Source of the DNA: Albifimbria verrucaria
Taxonomy: Eukaryota > Ascomycota > Sordariomycetes > Hypocreales > Stachybotryaceae
Assembly (NCBI GenBank): GCA_020081605.1
Contig: JAHREC010000045.1
Location: forward strand, 248,001 to 312,000
Direction: 5' to 3'
Length of the DNA: 64,000 nt
The first letter of the stretch is position 1, and every line of letters starts with the position of its first letter. Below are positions 45,049-58,295 of the stretch, one piece after another. The translations under genes were made by a program, and so were the position numbers. Below the pieces are notes generated by a model. The model made no database searches and was not told where the DNA came from. It saw only the letters and a program-made list of their open reading frames with translations.

Positions 45049-47042
45049 CTAGAACACAACACCCTTTGTCTGACCCACATTCTTTGTCACATTATGGTTC
45101 CTGATGAGAAAGATCCAAATGAAGGACAGGGCGAAGATTCCAGTACCGGCTGCTAACATCCTCGCTTGTCCATAACCGTAAGCCCTCTGAATTGCCAGCC
45201 TCTCTGGGCTGTTGACCGGGTACGAAAGCTGCACCGGTAGGCTCGCGACGATGTTGGTGAGGTTTGGCAGTGCAGAGCTCGGTAGCTCCTCATTAGTGCC
45301 TTCGGGAAAGTGTTGGTCCAAATTGCGCCGGCAATGGTGTTTCCAATCGCACCACCGATGGTGCCGGAAACGTAGAGTAGCGCGAGCACGGCGGCGACAT
45401 GCTGGTGGTCAACGGCGGCGAGAACAGCAAGCTGGACTAGCAGGATGAAGACACTGCCACCGATGGAAATAAAGATCTCGCACATGATGATGAACCCAAT
45501 TTTCTGGTTCGGCTGACGGAAGTGAATCATGAGGCCCAGGCCGAAAATGTAGACAGGGACAGTGATGTAGAAAAGCCACTTGAAGCGGCCCGTTCTGCGG
45601 ATACAGTATCCGACAATAAAGAGTAAGACGCCCGAAACGACCTGGAATGTGCTGTTCACATATCCAGCCTCAGAAACTGACAGGTTACTAACCACTTGGA
45701 GGAAAGAGGTAAAGTAGCTATTCCAGCAGTAATATGAGACCTGGTACGTTGCGTCAATTAGGCAGGCCCCAATAACCGTCCTATCAAATAGGAACTTGTT
45801 CTTCAAAAAGGGTTCCTTGGCCACGTAGACCTCCCAGAGAGCAAAGAGAACGAGAACCACGAAGCCGACGACGATCATGGCGATGATATAGTCGGTAGAC
45901 CACCCATTGGGAGCGGAGCGGGCCAGCGTGAAGGGCAGCAGGAAGACCGTCAGGCCGCCGGCGAAGAGGAAAACACCCGGCACTATATGAAAAGTCAGTA
46001 TAGGCTAGCTCGGAAGATGGCAAATACCTACAGTCGAATGCGACAATGGCATGCCAGAAGCTTTGCAGCCAAGTCCGTCCACTCTTCTCAGGCTTGAAGA
46101 TGCCTTGTTTCTCAGCCCTCCTCAAGTTAACTTTGAGCAGCACAAAAGAGGAATGGTGACGGCGGGCACGATGATGGCGAAGCAACCTATTCCCCAGCGC
46201 CAGTTCACGTTCTCTAAGAATCCTCGGCGGCCTTGGACCCAGCAAACGCCGTAATCATGTAAGGCGACGAGGTGAAAGCAAATGCGATGCCTCGGTTTCT
46301 TAGAGAGGTCGCGTCAGCCGCCAGAACAGCGACGGTGTAGATGATGCCGGCAAACCCAATGGAGTAGAAAACCTATTTGTCTTAGCCCATTGCACTTTCG
46401 ACGGGTATTCCAAGATTTCTGGGTTAGACCTACCTGAGCTGCACAGTAGGTCTCTAGATTGTTGGAGGTTGCCATCAGGACAATTCCCAGAGTCGCGGAG
46501 CCAACCATAAGAAGGAAACCCTCAGCTCGGCCCCAGACATCAAGCAACTTCGCCATGGGGATGTAGACGGCGGCAGTCATAGCGCTGGAGACAATCTCGA
46601 TGACGGGCATGAGCGAGTGGGCCCTGAAGTCGCTGGTGACAAAGGGCACCAGGGTTCCCAAGACAGATGCGCGCAGTCCATTGGTTAAGAAAATGAGCCA
46701 AATGCTACAAGCAGGTGTCAGTATGAGATAAGGGCATATGTGCAGACGAGGGGGCCGACTTGGATAACAGGAGCATGAGGAAGGCTTGGTCCAGGCAAGA
46801 GTCACAGCCTCGATCTTCTGGACACCAATTTGCGCTTCCTGGTTCGGGATGGATACCTCGAGGTCCTTATTTATCGAAGCGGTATCCTGGACGCCGTTGC
46901 CGTTGTCATTTTTCGCTGAGCCAACGGGGCCAGGGTTCTCAGATTCAGGGGCGGCTGTAATCTCTGTCACCTCGGGCTCCGTACGACGACCGCTCGAAAG
47001 AGCCTTGTTCATGAAGTTCATGATTGCGTGCGTGGTCGACAA
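45049..47042 (-). CDS. MFS siderophore-iron transporter type (SIT/Mir family)
   Basis: This 14-helix major facilitator of about 590 residues has a hydrophilic N-terminus ending in GVQKIEAVTLAWTK, the SIT-family signature entry to helix 1. It continues with IWLIFLTNGLRASVLGTL, VWGRAEGFLLM, WRWGIGCFAIIVP, KTFWHAIVAFD-like loop, and a long second half (MPGVFLFAGGLTVF to GYGQARMLAAGTGIFALSFIWIF). The family takes up ferric siderophores by proton symport at the plasma membrane. Introns are 46705-46759, 46373-46433 and 45983-46031. One-base losses are inferred at GG 46783-46784, AA 46219-46220, A4 46144-46147 and G3 45304-45306. Substrate specificity is not deducible. Confidence 0.83.
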
Positions 47043-48540
47043 TGCGCTTGGGGTAACCTATACTGGGTAGATGTTTGGGTTTGGTACGGAATGGCTCTAC
47101 TCGGCCTTAATTAGTCCCGCATAGGTCGGTTCGGAACGTCAATTAAGCTCACGGACGATGTATGTTGATCAAGCAAGGTTTGAGCATTTATATATGCCAG
47201 CGGTGGATTGCCAAGCCCAGCGATGAGCGGTGCCGGACACACCAAGTTGCATATCACAAGATACCAAGCAACACATGAGGAGATGCGTCGGGCATTAACC
47301 TCCGGCAAACTCCGATGTGGAGCTTCTGCTGATGATGGATTTTTCTCGACCAGTGCTTCTCTGTGTGGTTTGCACCCAGCATGCGCCTACTCGAACGATC
47401 CTTGAACCATCCTTTGCCAAGGTGCCCAGCAGGGTGGGAATATTTTGGTAGCAGGGTTTGTGTGGAGCTGTTTGGGGAGCGAGGAAGAAAATTTTGTCGG
47501 AATACAACGGCAAAGAAAGCTGTGTCAGGTGAATGAAATAATGCATATATATATAACAGTTATACAGACATCCTATGGCTTGCTTAAGCAACAATGAACA
47601 TGTCTAGTAAAGCCTGCTTCAATGATGGATTGATAAGATCCCCATCACAGCCTCCCAGCCCACTTGGAGGTTGGTTCTCCATAGCCTTTCTCTCACCTTA
47701 CAAGCTACCGGTCCCTCAACCTCGCGCTATTTGTCCCATTTGCTCAGACAAGGTTAAATTCAGTGCCAAGACGCTGGCTCCAGAGCACTAGCTCTGTTCC
47801 AACGACAGTATGCCAGACCAGACGGAGAAGCGCGAATTAAAGACTGGAGACGAGCAGGGTCGAAAATGCTAGAGGTGGGCCGATTTGCTATGTGGCTGCA
47901 GGGATCGGCAGAACCAATAATTCATCTAATCAATCTCATCTTATCAGATTTCTATTTGCCTCTTCATGACATGTTTTGCCGCCCCTCCGTTTCTTTCCGC
48001 TGGCGGCAAAAGCCATGACCAATAGCAACAGGTTGACTATATGGGAGTAAATTCGCCTCTTTGTGCGGTGGGAATGGCCATTTTGCCTCGGTCATCTCAA
48101 TCTCTCCCAAGGAGCGATTGATGAATACCCTTGACCAGATAAGGAGAAAAGTCCTGCATCTACAGTAGCTCCGCAAAACTACTCTCAACTTCTCCACCAA
48201 AGCCCACCCACACCCTGACTCTGCTAGCTATACGCTGCAAGGGTGGTATGATGGCCCGATTTTCGCTCCTCTTCTACCCTGTGCACATGTGCTTCTTATG
48301 TCTTTCCTTTATCACTTCTGTCTAGCGGAGGTATTCAGGGTTCTGTATTTGTGTTCATAATAAACTCATCATCTCTGCTTGAAATGCAACGGCCACGATC
48401 AAGGGGCGATATGAGGCATACCGCACCTTTTAACAAGCCTCTAGCAGACCATCACCAGGCCCACCGAGGGTTTTTCGTATTTTTACGAGAGTAGCATACT
48501 AAGGACCCTTCCCTGTAGACTATACATGCAGACTTCACCA
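47043..48540. other. Intergenic
   Basis: About 1.5 kb without a supported gene. A CTCGGCC half-palindrome lies at about 47099, within 60 bp of the transporter start. Confidence 0.4.
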
Positions 48541-49740
48541 ATAGGTCAACAGCTCGCCATGGCCGCCAACAGCGCCATGCTCAAGACGATACAATGGTGT
48601 AGTCCTTCCACAACTACTTTGTCTGGTTCGAGCTCACATTCGTCGCGAACTTGACTTGGGTTGATGTCCTTCTGATCGCAATCGGGACCGTCACCGCTAT
48701 CACCGCTGCCCAGGGCAGACTTCTGTACTTCTTTACCTATTCAAGCATTGCCCACGCCTTCTGGCAAAATAGCAATCATTGCTCGTTTCTACAATCCCTC
48801 CGAGGACACCGTTCAACCTGATGATGAAAATATTCGCGACCTCAACGTCAAGCCTTTGCGAAGCTTCATCGAATTTTTCAGTAAGAACCCTCTCCACTTG
48901 ACCGCTCAATCTTCGAACATGGCACTCGGCCTATTCAACCTGCCCAGGAAGCCCACCAGAATATCAAGCAGCTGCTCAAATCCCCAAGCCTGCCAAGGTG
49001 GTCAACTTCGACATAGATGCTCTCAGTTCGGTTACCTCCTTCGCTGCTGGGTTCGCCGAGTTTACCTCCCTTGTGCACTGCTCCGCCGAGCAAGCAGACG
49101 CAGTAAGTTTCATCTCTGGGCTCGATTCAGATTACGACACATCTCCTGATCCCATGACTTCACCACTCAACGGCGGCTGGCCGCGTAATTGAGCAGGAGA
49201 TGTACAGAGGCCTTATTGCTGCCGTGTGTAGAGACTTTTCTAGCATAATAAAGGTATAAAATCTCAGCAACATCAAGGAAGACGCCGGGCCGATTTTTGA
49301 CGAATCTCTAAGCTCTTTAATGTGTAAGGGCGAAGTACAGATTACAAACTAGCAGGAAGAGGCCGATCACAAGGTTCAACACGCGAAGAAGTCTCAGAAG
49401 TTAGGGAGCGAGCGAGCATAGACCTGCAGACTTCGAAGGACGAGGTACTAGATGCTATCCAGCTGTTCAGGTCCGTCTCCCGTGGCCGAGCCTGGCTCAC
49501 CCACGCATCCATTGCTGAGTTCGTCTTTGCTGTACTCGCGGCCGTCTTCGTCAGAGCCACCTTCTTCAAATGCGCTAGAGTCTTCCTTTCACTGTAGGCG
49601 CGCTCTATTCCTGCGCCAACATCTTGACCAGTATTGGTTCTGCGGACCTCCTCTACTCTTGACTCTTCATGCTCGGGGTTCTCGCAATTATCATCAAATT
49701 CTTCACCTAGCTAAGCTTCAACATCATTACCAAGAGGCTG
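48541..49740 (+). pseudogene. Possible decayed membrane/coiled-coil protein gene
   Basis: Protein-like rightward frames follow one another with stops and slips between them. WVDVLLIAIGTVTAITAAQG (a hydrophobic helix) is followed by EYQAAAQIPKPAKVVNFDID, VNFDIDALSSVTSFAAGFAE, then a charged helical stretch EEVSEVRERASIDLQTSKDE and FRSVSRGRAWLTHASIAEFV leading to another hydrophobic helix. I cannot assign a family. More than one base or segment seems to be missing, so it is probably a relic. Confidence 0.3.
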
Positions 49741-51597
49741 CTCTATATCTTGCGCATCCTGTCTCTGGGCCCTCTGCTCAACCGGGATATTGGCCTGCAT
49801 CAGGCCGGGGCCGCAGATTAACCAGCTTGCTTTCCATCATCGCCAAGGACACAGCAGTGATTGGTGCATTCAGTGGGTAAACCAAGAATCACAGCCCAGT
49901 GCGAGCAAAGACATGCAAGTTAGTGCTAAGAACAAAAAGGCGCAGCAATCCTGATCAGACATGTGATTCACGATTTTTGGGGCCCCGCAACGTCCTGCTG
50001 TTGAAACTCAATACCGCAAGCCTAAAGGAACCTACACCCGTCATCTAGTCGCTCATGAGCCGGATCGATAGACGATAGTGCTACAATATCATGTAATACG
50101 AGGGGAAGCATAGCCATAAGCGTGAGACGTCTACTTTTCAGGGCTCCTTGAGGCTATCATCAGCAAAATCAGGCAAGTGCCTTTAAAGTCACGAGGTAAT
50201 GTATCAACCCTATGCAGAGTATGGTATAGGTGCCAAGCGTTGGGTGAAAAGCGACTGTTGGTGGCAGACCTGTATATCAACTGCTCCTAAGCTTCAATCA
50301 ATGCTCTCGTGGATTGCCATTGCCAAACAGACCTCGACCATGGTCTAATGGTCGTTCCAAATCTCATTAAGGCCGCGAGGCTACAGGACAATTAGCAGAC
50401 CTACAATCCCGTGGACATTAGGTGGCACATACAGTAGAGTAAATTCTTAAAGCTCCGATAGGTTAAGTTATACAGTTCCATGCAGCAAGGGGCTTGCTGG
50501 TATATTTATCATCGACCAAATTAGTAGGCCTCCGATGTATCCAGTTTTCGCCCGGTTCCAATTGGTCATTTTACTAGTTTGATACTTCAGCTGTAGCTTC
50601 ATAGCCTCGAAGAGATTTATGTCGCGTAGCCAGTGTCGGAGCAAAACTACCAAACTGAACCGTTGCATTGACCGCCGACTTGGCAGCGACTGCTCGTAAC
50701 TACGAGTGACTTCATCTCGAAACCAATTCAGAGTAATTGTGAAATGGCCATACTAGGGCTAAAGTTGAACAAACAACCATACGCCACAGACTGTGTATCC
50801 AAAACCATGCACGCCATACGCCATACCCGACGCCATGCGCCATGCGCCATGCGCCATACGCCATACGCCCGGACTAGTTTCCTGCCCCACGCCGTGCACT
50901 AAAGGATCATACCATAACCCCTGCTACTCTCCCGTTTTGCGGTAACTGTGATGGATATCGCTTGTCCTGGTTACCCTGACTTTGAGTCCAAGGTTCTTCT
51001 CTCGAGTCACTCGAAATACAGTAGCTATAGCAGTTACAATGCATTCTTGATTTGACTCAATACTGATACATGTGACGATAGATCGCCAAGCCATCGTGGT
51101 CAAGGTGTAGCAAACAGGTTTGGTCAGACTAAGCTCAAGGCTAGTCATTTTACGTGGAGCAATTACATGATTCAGCTGATACATCTCTCGTCTAATTCTT
51201 TGAAACACTTGGGCCTCTATCATGACGGCTCAACTGAACTGAACCAGTGCGGTATACATTTCATTCGCTCGTGTGGATGCATCACAGAAAACTTCACCGC
51301 CGGTTTCGGCTACATTACATTCCCTTCCAATTAATCGGCATCTTCGATTACAGTCTATCGGCTGCACTGATATAAACCAAGTGGGGCAAAAATTGCTCTA
51401 GATTATGTCGATTCATAGCAGGTAAAGTCTTTGGTATTGTTCAGTTTGCGTAAACGAGGGTTAAGAACTTCAAACATATACAGGGAAATATTTATATTTG
51501 CGGTTCCCGTACTCAAAAAGTATTGGAAACTCACAACCTACCGAATCTTATAGCTCTTGTCATCACTTTCTGCTTTGCAAAACCCCTTCTATCTATC
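49741..51597. other. Intergenic with a heptamer repeat
   Basis: About 1.85 kb with no supported gene. It contains the GCCATRC tandem repeat described separately. Confidence 0.45.
50807..50870. repeat. Tandem heptamer repeat, GCCATRC
   Basis: Eight or so copies of a 7-bp unit (GCCATAC or GCCATGC), mostly head to tail, with one ACCCGAC interruption near 50825. Confidence 0.85.
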
Positions 51598-52667
51598 ATG
51601 TCTTCACCAAATTTAATTCCCCGAATCGCGCCTTTATGAGCGACAATATGGCTGGTTCGTCCCCAGAGGTCACACAAGCCATTCTGAGTGCGGCCACTGG
51701 GCATTGTCCACCGTACGGCAACGACGATTTCACCAAACGAGCTCATGAGAAGCTTCAGGCCATTTTCGAACGAGACGTTGACGTGTTTCCAGTATCCACT
51801 GGAACAGCTGCAAACTGCCTTGGATTGGCTGCTTTGCTACCGCCCTGGGGTAGTATATTATGCCACCAAGACAGCCATATTAACAACGACGAATGTGGCG
51901 CACCGGAAGCTCTTACCGGAGGTGCGAAGCTTGTTGCTATCCAGGGAAAGGCAGCAAAATTGGTCCCGAGGCGCTCAAGATTGCAGTTCAGCACAAACGT
52001 GGAGACGTCCATAGTGTCCAACCATCTGTGGTGAGCATTAGCCAAGCCACGGAGAGCGGCTCTGTATACACCGTTGACGAAATACGAGAAATATCTCGCA
52101 TAGCCAAGTCTGCCGGTCTGCGCGTTCACATGGATGGTGCACGCTTCGCCAACGCACTTGACCACCTTGGTGTCAGCCCAGCGGAAATGACATGGAAAGC
52201 CGGTGTCGATGTTTTATCCTTTGGTTTCACCAAAATGGCGCTATGACTGTCGATGCGATTGTCTCGTTTGACTCTCAAATAGCTTCGGAGATAGCATTCC
52301 GCAGGAAACGCTCGGGTCATCTTGCTTCGAAAATGCGCTTCCATACTTCACAGATTGATGCTTTACTCACCGACGGATTATGGCTTCGGAATGCCCGTCA
52401 AGCCAACGAAATGGCCGCTCGGCTAGGCGCTGGTCTCTCATCGATTCCGGGCCCAGAACTTCTTGGAAACCCTGAGGCTAATATTCTCTTTTATCGCCTA
52501 TCGCAAAATGTGACAGAGGGACTGCTTGCGGAAGGTTATAACTTTACCACGATCGTTGGGGTCCTGGTGTTGTTCGCTTTGTCACTTCATTTTCGCACGC
52601 GTGCTCTGATATCGACGAGCTGATAGAGGCTGTTCGCCGTCACTACGCGCGGAGTACTTCAGTATAA
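51598..52667 (+). CDS. Low-specificity L-threonine aldolase
   Basis: This PLP enzyme of about 355 residues cleaves L-threonine to glycine and acetaldehyde in the cytosol. Markers are [12 protein letters not shown] near the start, [47 protein letters not shown] (PLP-binding Asp), and SFGFTKNGAM with the PLP lysine. The start is set at 51598; from it the frame reaches MSDNMAG (51636) only if one base is missing in C4 51619-51622. Three more losses are inferred in A4 51956-51959, A4 52232-52235 and T3 52543-52545. No intron was found. Its immediate upstream 1.8 kb is empty, and there is no sign that it belongs to the PKS cluster. Confidence 0.87.
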
Positions 52668-53156
52668 GATATCCAAGAAGACCATAAACTTTTACATAGA
52701 CTAGCCTCAGTCATTTCGAGACGAAATCTCTGAGTAGTGGTAATACTGAATCTACACAATCTCCTTGAGGAGAAGCGATGTTTAGCTTTGAGTGTGGGAG
52801 TTGGAAGGGATCATAGACAGACAAATAGACTGCAGGAGTAAACGCTGCCAAGCCTAGCTCTAATAATTTCAAGGGCTCGAAAAGAACTTGTCATGAATTG
52901 GTCTTCGCTCTCGTTTTCCTCTTTCAGCCACCTATTCGTCCTTAAACTGCCAGCCAACGTTGAAGAAACGGCGAAGCGTGTTAGGCTTCACGTTAGCTAG
53001 AGGCTTGTTGACGCAGACACGTTTAAAGAATGGTGGCCATCCTGGGCCCTAGGGGTTCTCATCGTATCATAGCGGTGCTTTGGCGTCATTATTCAAAAGC
53101 AAAGCAAGCTCAAACACAATCTTTCATTGAAGCACGTGTCAACAGAATATGGAGTA
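52668..53156. other. Convergent 3' intergenic spacer
   Basis: The space between the converging threonine aldolase and C2H2 genes. No feature was seen. Confidence 0.5.
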
Positions 53157-54961
53157 TCATCTTCCATTTGGATCGTCGCTATTTTCCTGGACGTGGAGTT
53201 GTCGAAAAGTCGACAGCCAGTCCTCGTTATCGGCAATTGTACGTTCCCAAGGATCCGTTGTGCCAAACTGTAGTCTCCTAGCCTCGTCCTGGAACATCTT
53301 ATCTGTCGGTATAATACCCATCTGCATTTGGTATTGTGCATAGCGGCCGAGGTGGAAGGCGATAAACTGGGAAAAGGTCATTGATGCGAGTTCTTTGTCG
53401 CCCCAGGTATTCGAGGGCCTAGTGTGCGCCGGTGACTGTAGCGCGGTTTCAGGGAGCTCCCAGTTCCGCATAAGTCGGTCAGAGGAAACCTTCATTTGGT
53501 ATATGTGTTCTGCCGTTGTCCGATCCGTCGCAGAGAATGGGGTATAGCTTTCCAGCTCATGCGAAATCACATACGGTGGGATGGCGTCAGTGACTCGAGC
53601 AGCGATATCTGGAGTAAAGCCATGGTCACCTTTCCAATCTTTCATCGTCAAGCCATTTCGGAAATGTGAAGCCAGGTGATCAACGCGCTCCTGCCACGTC
53701 CCTATATGAGCATCGCAAAGCCGCACCTTGATGCAATTATCGGCGTCTGAACCTTCCACGAGTCTACCGCAGATACGTCCTCTGCGTGGTGGAATCGCCT
53801 TAGGTGTTGAACGAGCTGATCTTTTCGCGAGTATATTTGCGCTTGACTTGGACAAGCGCCGTGGGCATGCAACTCGAGGTGTGCTGACGTTGGGTCGACA
53901 ACGCAGCAATAAGCACAGCGCGCTTCTCCAGTCTCAGACGACACGATCGTGCCACCAAATGGTGCGCAACGCCAGCCTTGGAGATTGAGATGCAGTGATT
54001 GTTCGTGGCGGGACCAGTCGTACTTGGTTTTAAACGAATCACAGCAGAACGTGCAAGGAAATCTCCTTTCGTTGGTACCAGATTTCCACCGAGGGGAGTC
54101 GGTCGAGCCCTCTTCGTGACTCGTCCGCGAGTCGTATTTCGGAAGGTTGCCGAGCTGGTGGACCCAGCGGAGCTTGAGGAGTAGCTTGTGCCACTACCAT
54201 GGCTGACGGTTGAAGCAGGCCGGCTACTTGTCCACTGATTGTTGAGGGACTCGCCAGATACTTGTGAAGGCAATGATGATCCAAGGGCCTGTGCAATGGC
54301 AGCTAACGAAGCTGCTTCAGTTTCAGGTGGTGAGTTGCGCCACCTCTGCATCGGATGCGAGGTGCCTCCCGTGTAGGCGGTCGAATCTGGCACCGTTACA
54401 TCTATCGGTTCCAGGTTTGTTGTATGAGTTGGACTACGGAGGTACCGGCTCCTTCGCCGGGGAGACCCGGCTGTTGGTTTTCAGATACGGGTGTAAACTT
54501 ATAAACCGGTTGGTTGGTCTGCGGCCAGGAATCTTGGGCCCTTTGCTCTGGCGAGGTTGACAGGGCCTGCCAGGCCCACGAACGATCGAGGTACGAGTCC
54601 AGGTCGCCCCGGAAAGAGGTCCGATGCCATGTCGCGTCGTCGGCTCGGTGGTATTGAGGAGCGGTTCGGATATGAAAGGATTGTTAAACGAACTCGACGC
54701 GTCTCCGTACACGTCCCGGTCTTGTCGGTAGGGTGGTTCTTGATGCTGAGTCGAGGGTAGCTGCGGAACAGGCTGCAAGGAGAGCCCAAGCTGCGCAAGG
54801 TCGTGTTCTGAGAATGACAGGACTGCTCTGTAGCAATTAGCGATACATGTACAGGTTGTCTTGTTCTTCTTTTTCACGGTGAGACACTCGCTGTCGCCCT
54901 CGATATTGTCGAGACAGAATTCCTGCCCCGCGCCACCTTTATCATGGCCGGTCGGCGCCAT
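53157..54961 (-). CDS. C2H2 zinc-finger protein (putative transcription factor)
   Basis: An intronless gene of about 600 codons. The N-terminal half is low-complexity and disordered (Ser/Pro/Gln rich; start MAPTGHDKGGAGQEF, with a short Cys pair TCTCIANC that occurs in several fungal TFs). The C-terminal half has three fingers: FPCTFCCDSFKTKYDWSRHE with its following His, CAYCCVVDPTSAHLELH with KDQLVQHLRRFHH, and RCGFCDAHIGTWQERVDHLASHF. This composite occurs in fungal C2H2 regulators of unknown targets. One-base losses are inferred at C4 54607-54610, GG 54414-54415, G4 54093-54096 and A3 53717-53719; together they explain all changes of frame. Confidence 0.75.
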
Positions 54962-55849
54962 TAGATAGATGATGTCGTTTGCTGCAAGGTTTTGGGGACT
55001 GCGCCTTGTTCTGTGAACGAGTAACTGGCGCGTTGCCGAATCTGCATTTCAATATTTGCTCAGTCGAAGACGGTTTAAGTGGTGGTTTTGACGAGCATCG
55101 CGAATAGAACCAGAAGAAGAATGCATGTAGGGTTTAAGATAAGATGCAAAGGAACTTCTGCCGGTCTTAAACAAGCGTCATTCTCTCTCCTCAATGCTTG
55201 ATTAGCAGCCCCGCTCTACAGTGGGCACCTAGGCTAGAATGTGTAAAAGTGGCTAAAACGCCATCTTCTCATTTGCTGTGTTTTGTGGTTTTCCGAGTCT
55301 CCAGAGGCAGCACAAAGATATATTCCAAGGTAGCCATGCCAGTGTTTCAAGACTACAGCTCTCAGACTCAAGGCTACCCACGCCTCTGAGTCTCCAAAAG
55401 GCCCCAGCAACTTATTGGTGTCGTGTGGGCTGTTCCCAGGCCACCCTCTTCACTACTATAGGATAGGGTAGGCTGCCAGAACTTGGTAGCAGGAACTAAA
55501 ATATCAAAATGAAGACTTCAATAAATTACAGTATCTGATAAAATATTGTTTATTAAATTTCATACTTATTCTTTTGTACATAACTCATAATAGTAGTCAT
55601 ACTCCTCTATTTAACAGGTGCTCTGGATATAAGTGGTATCATATTCTCGCTATTCAACATAGATCATTAGTTTATGTAAGTCATTTCATCATGGGCCAGC
55701 TTACAACACAAAATCTAGCCCCAGCTATAATAGAAAGGAAAGGAGAAAAGAGAAGACAAACTCTCATAAACTTATCCTTTAAACATGTATAGTCAGGCGA
55801 CTTCGTTTATTAGCCGGGCTGATCGTTACAAATTTGCTTCAACACACCA
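54962..55849. other. Intergenic
   Basis: Promoter of the C2H2 gene and 3' flank of the 2EXR gene. There is AT-rich DNA at 55.5-55.7 kb and no gene. Confidence 0.45.
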
Positions 55850-56914
55850 TCAGAGCAACTCATCGCTCGTTGGCCCATTGACTATTCCGGGACTCTGCGG
55901 CGAGACGGTTGAGTTTTCTCTTTTGTTCATCCGGGCTTGAGGTTTTGAATATTCCGCGGCCCAGCCATTTCTAAAGGAGCCACAATCATCGTCAAGTACA
56001 CGATATTTCTCGGGGTCCTGACGATCCCTGACGGGAATGTGTTCTTCTGGAGATTCGCCGTCCAGGGAGAATTTTCGGCTGCTGCACACCTCAACCCAGT
56101 CGCATCCGTTATACTCAACAAATGTCTGGGCTTTGAATGTCAGTCCGGTAAAGCTTTGATCTGCTGAGTTCCAGGCTGTTGTTTCGTTCCCAGTGTCTTC
56201 GTCTCCAGTAATACCAAACTCACGGACATGATAGTCCATCTCTGTGAGCATAGTCTGGAGAAATGCATCCAAGCTTTGCTTTCTCTCCATCTCGCGTTCT
56301 AAGAAAGGCACATCTGTTACTGTTGTAGCTTTCAAAACTTCATCTGGGATGTCCTTTAGCCGACATCGACGTGCAGGCGGAATAAACCTCTGCATAATGG
56401 ATGGGCTCTCCGTACTATCTGGCAATACAATGGCCAGAGTCTGCACGTGTGGCGCCCTTTCCCGGATAAGCTCGCTCAAGATACTCGGAGGAAAATTCGC
56501 GCCAATTTCGATTGCGATATGGCGCAGAGAACAAGCCAACTCTGCGTTTCCGGGCTGCTTAAAGAAAACCTCGATAGCATTTGCTTGACCTCTACTCCAG
56601 TAAAGAGTATCACACGCCGGGTTGAATAAGCGATAGGGGACTGCGAATCCAGCCACGGGAGAAAGTCTTAATCGGAGAAGTCCACTTCGCTTGGTGAACT
56701 CTCTTGAACCACGGCAGACATGGAAGATGTTTGGCCAAGGTGCATCGACGGTCAAGGGCAACGTCGGGCCCTCGGTAACGGCATTACTGTCAATGCCCAG
56801 TGGAGAGATGATACAGACTTCCGGTTGTGGCTCTTCCAGACCTGCTAGAGCGAAATGCCACACGGTCTCCTGAATTTCGAGAGGAAGTTTTGAAAAGAAG
56901 CTGAAGCGAGCCAT
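55850..56914 (-). CDS. 2EXR-domain protein (fungal, function unknown)
   Basis: An intact, intronless 354-codon frame. The N-terminal FSFFSKLPLEIQETVWHFAL followed by a stretch with HVCRGSREFTKR is the hallmark of the fungal 2EXR domain, which is widespread in Pezizomycotina and has no settled biochemical role. The remainder is soluble, with an acidic C-terminal half and a basic tail (ARMNKREN). There is no signal peptide or membrane helix. It is one of the few long genes in the window without an apparent frame break. Confidence 0.85.
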   Translation of the reverse strand: MARFSFFSKLPLEIQETVWHFALAGLEEPQPEVCIISPLGIDSNAVTEGPTLPLTVDAPWPNIFHVCRGSREFTKRSGLLRLRLSPVAGFAVPYRLFNPACDTLYWSRGQANAIEVFFKQPGNAELACSLRHIAIEIGANFPPSILSELIRERAPHVQTLAIVLPDSTESPSIMQRFIPPARRCRLKDIPDEVLKATTVTDVPFLEREMERKQSLDAFLQTMLTEMDYHVREFGITGDEDTGNETTAWNSADQSFTGLTFKAQTFVEYNGCDWVEVCSSRKFSLDGESPEEHIPVRDRQDPEKYRVLDDDCGSFRNGWAAEYSKPQARMNKRENSTVSPQSPGIVNGPTSDELL

Positions 56915-58295
56915 AATGCGACGGGTTTGGAGAAGTGGATTTAAGACGGGACAGAGGGAGGGTTGGTGAGCTTTGAGGTCGAGATTTGTATAGTGAGCAA
57001 GGCAAGCGTCACGTGCGGTTGATCTTCTGTCTTGGTGCCCATCGACGGTGAATTCGTTGCATAAGATCTAAAAATAGCAATATTGTTGTGCCTTGGGACC
57101 ATCCCAGTCAGGCCACGCAGCCATTCAGGGCCCACGGGTGTGGAGATGATGAGCCAAGCCCGCTCGTGAAACCTGCCAACGCGCGATTATTAAGGGAAGA
57201 GCGAGAATAAATCCCAAGCCGATGGATCAGGTTCCGCATAGCCGAAGAAACGGTCCATTTCTTATGAGGCACTATGGTATCTGGCATGAATAGAAGCATA
57301 TGAGCACTAAAACCGTACCACATTCTAAGCTTCCTGCTAGGAACTGCGAGGCCATGCCCCATCGACCCTACCCTATACCTTTAGAAATCACTTTTTCATA
57401 GAGTAAATATATGAATTATTACTAAAAAACCAAAATTAAAAAATGTTAATCTTCTTTAAAAATTGGGGATTCTCTCATAGTTATCAATCTGCTACTTAGA
57501 GTATTTTTCTTGAGTAGTTCTATATTATTTTGTAATAGTTACATGACGTCCATAACATGTAAATCATGAAACCAAGTACAAGAAAACACTAGCAAAAATG
57601 GTCGAGTGTGGTGGCTCTACTACCCGAGTGTTTACTGTAGTACTCATTTGGTTGTTGACAAGGACGTCCTTCCTGTGAAGATCTTGCCCAGATGTCTTGA
57701 TTTACTAGTTCTAGTCATAGCCTAATCAACCAGAATCTGCAGTGGGATTGGTGTAATGGTTGCGGTCCTGCAGAAACATGTTCCTCACGTGGAACTTGCT
57801 GGTTGTCGAGATCATGTCTCCAGAGGACGCAGTGCCTGAATAAGCGGGCGGTTTGCATCCTTGTAAGGTGGCCCCAAATTACACCAATCAAGCCCTTGAC
57901 CCTGTCATGAATTGTGACTGCTGCTATTATCAGCAGAGCTATCTACCTATGCAGTAAGGCATTGCGATCCTTGTTCCGCACCGCCGGCTATACGACAGAG
58001 CCTGGTGGAGCCATGTCAGCTCACTCATTCTGGAGATAGAAAATAGAAGATCACTATCTTGGCAGTTTCGATATCTTTTAGCAACAAAGAACAATTTAAA
58101 AGTTATGTTGATTTCCTGCTAATATGCGTTTCTGATTTTGCAAGCCAAACATTCTTTCCTTTCTTTACTTTCATTTTCATTTTCGCTTCTCCAGTCGCTC
58201 TTTATCTGCCGATTATTACATTCTTTTGATACCGAATCTTTTATTATATTTTTTCTTTCATTGATCTCTTTCTGGTCTTGTTTATACCCGCTTCA
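56915..58295. other. Intergenic
   Basis: About 1.4 kb with an AT-rich patch at 57.38-57.56 kb, probably a divergent promoter region for the flanking genes. No gene was seen. Confidence 0.45.

Noticed and set aside
53728..54184. Plus-strand frames opposite the C2H2 gene
   Set aside because: Shadow frames; the minus strand carries recognisable zinc fingers.
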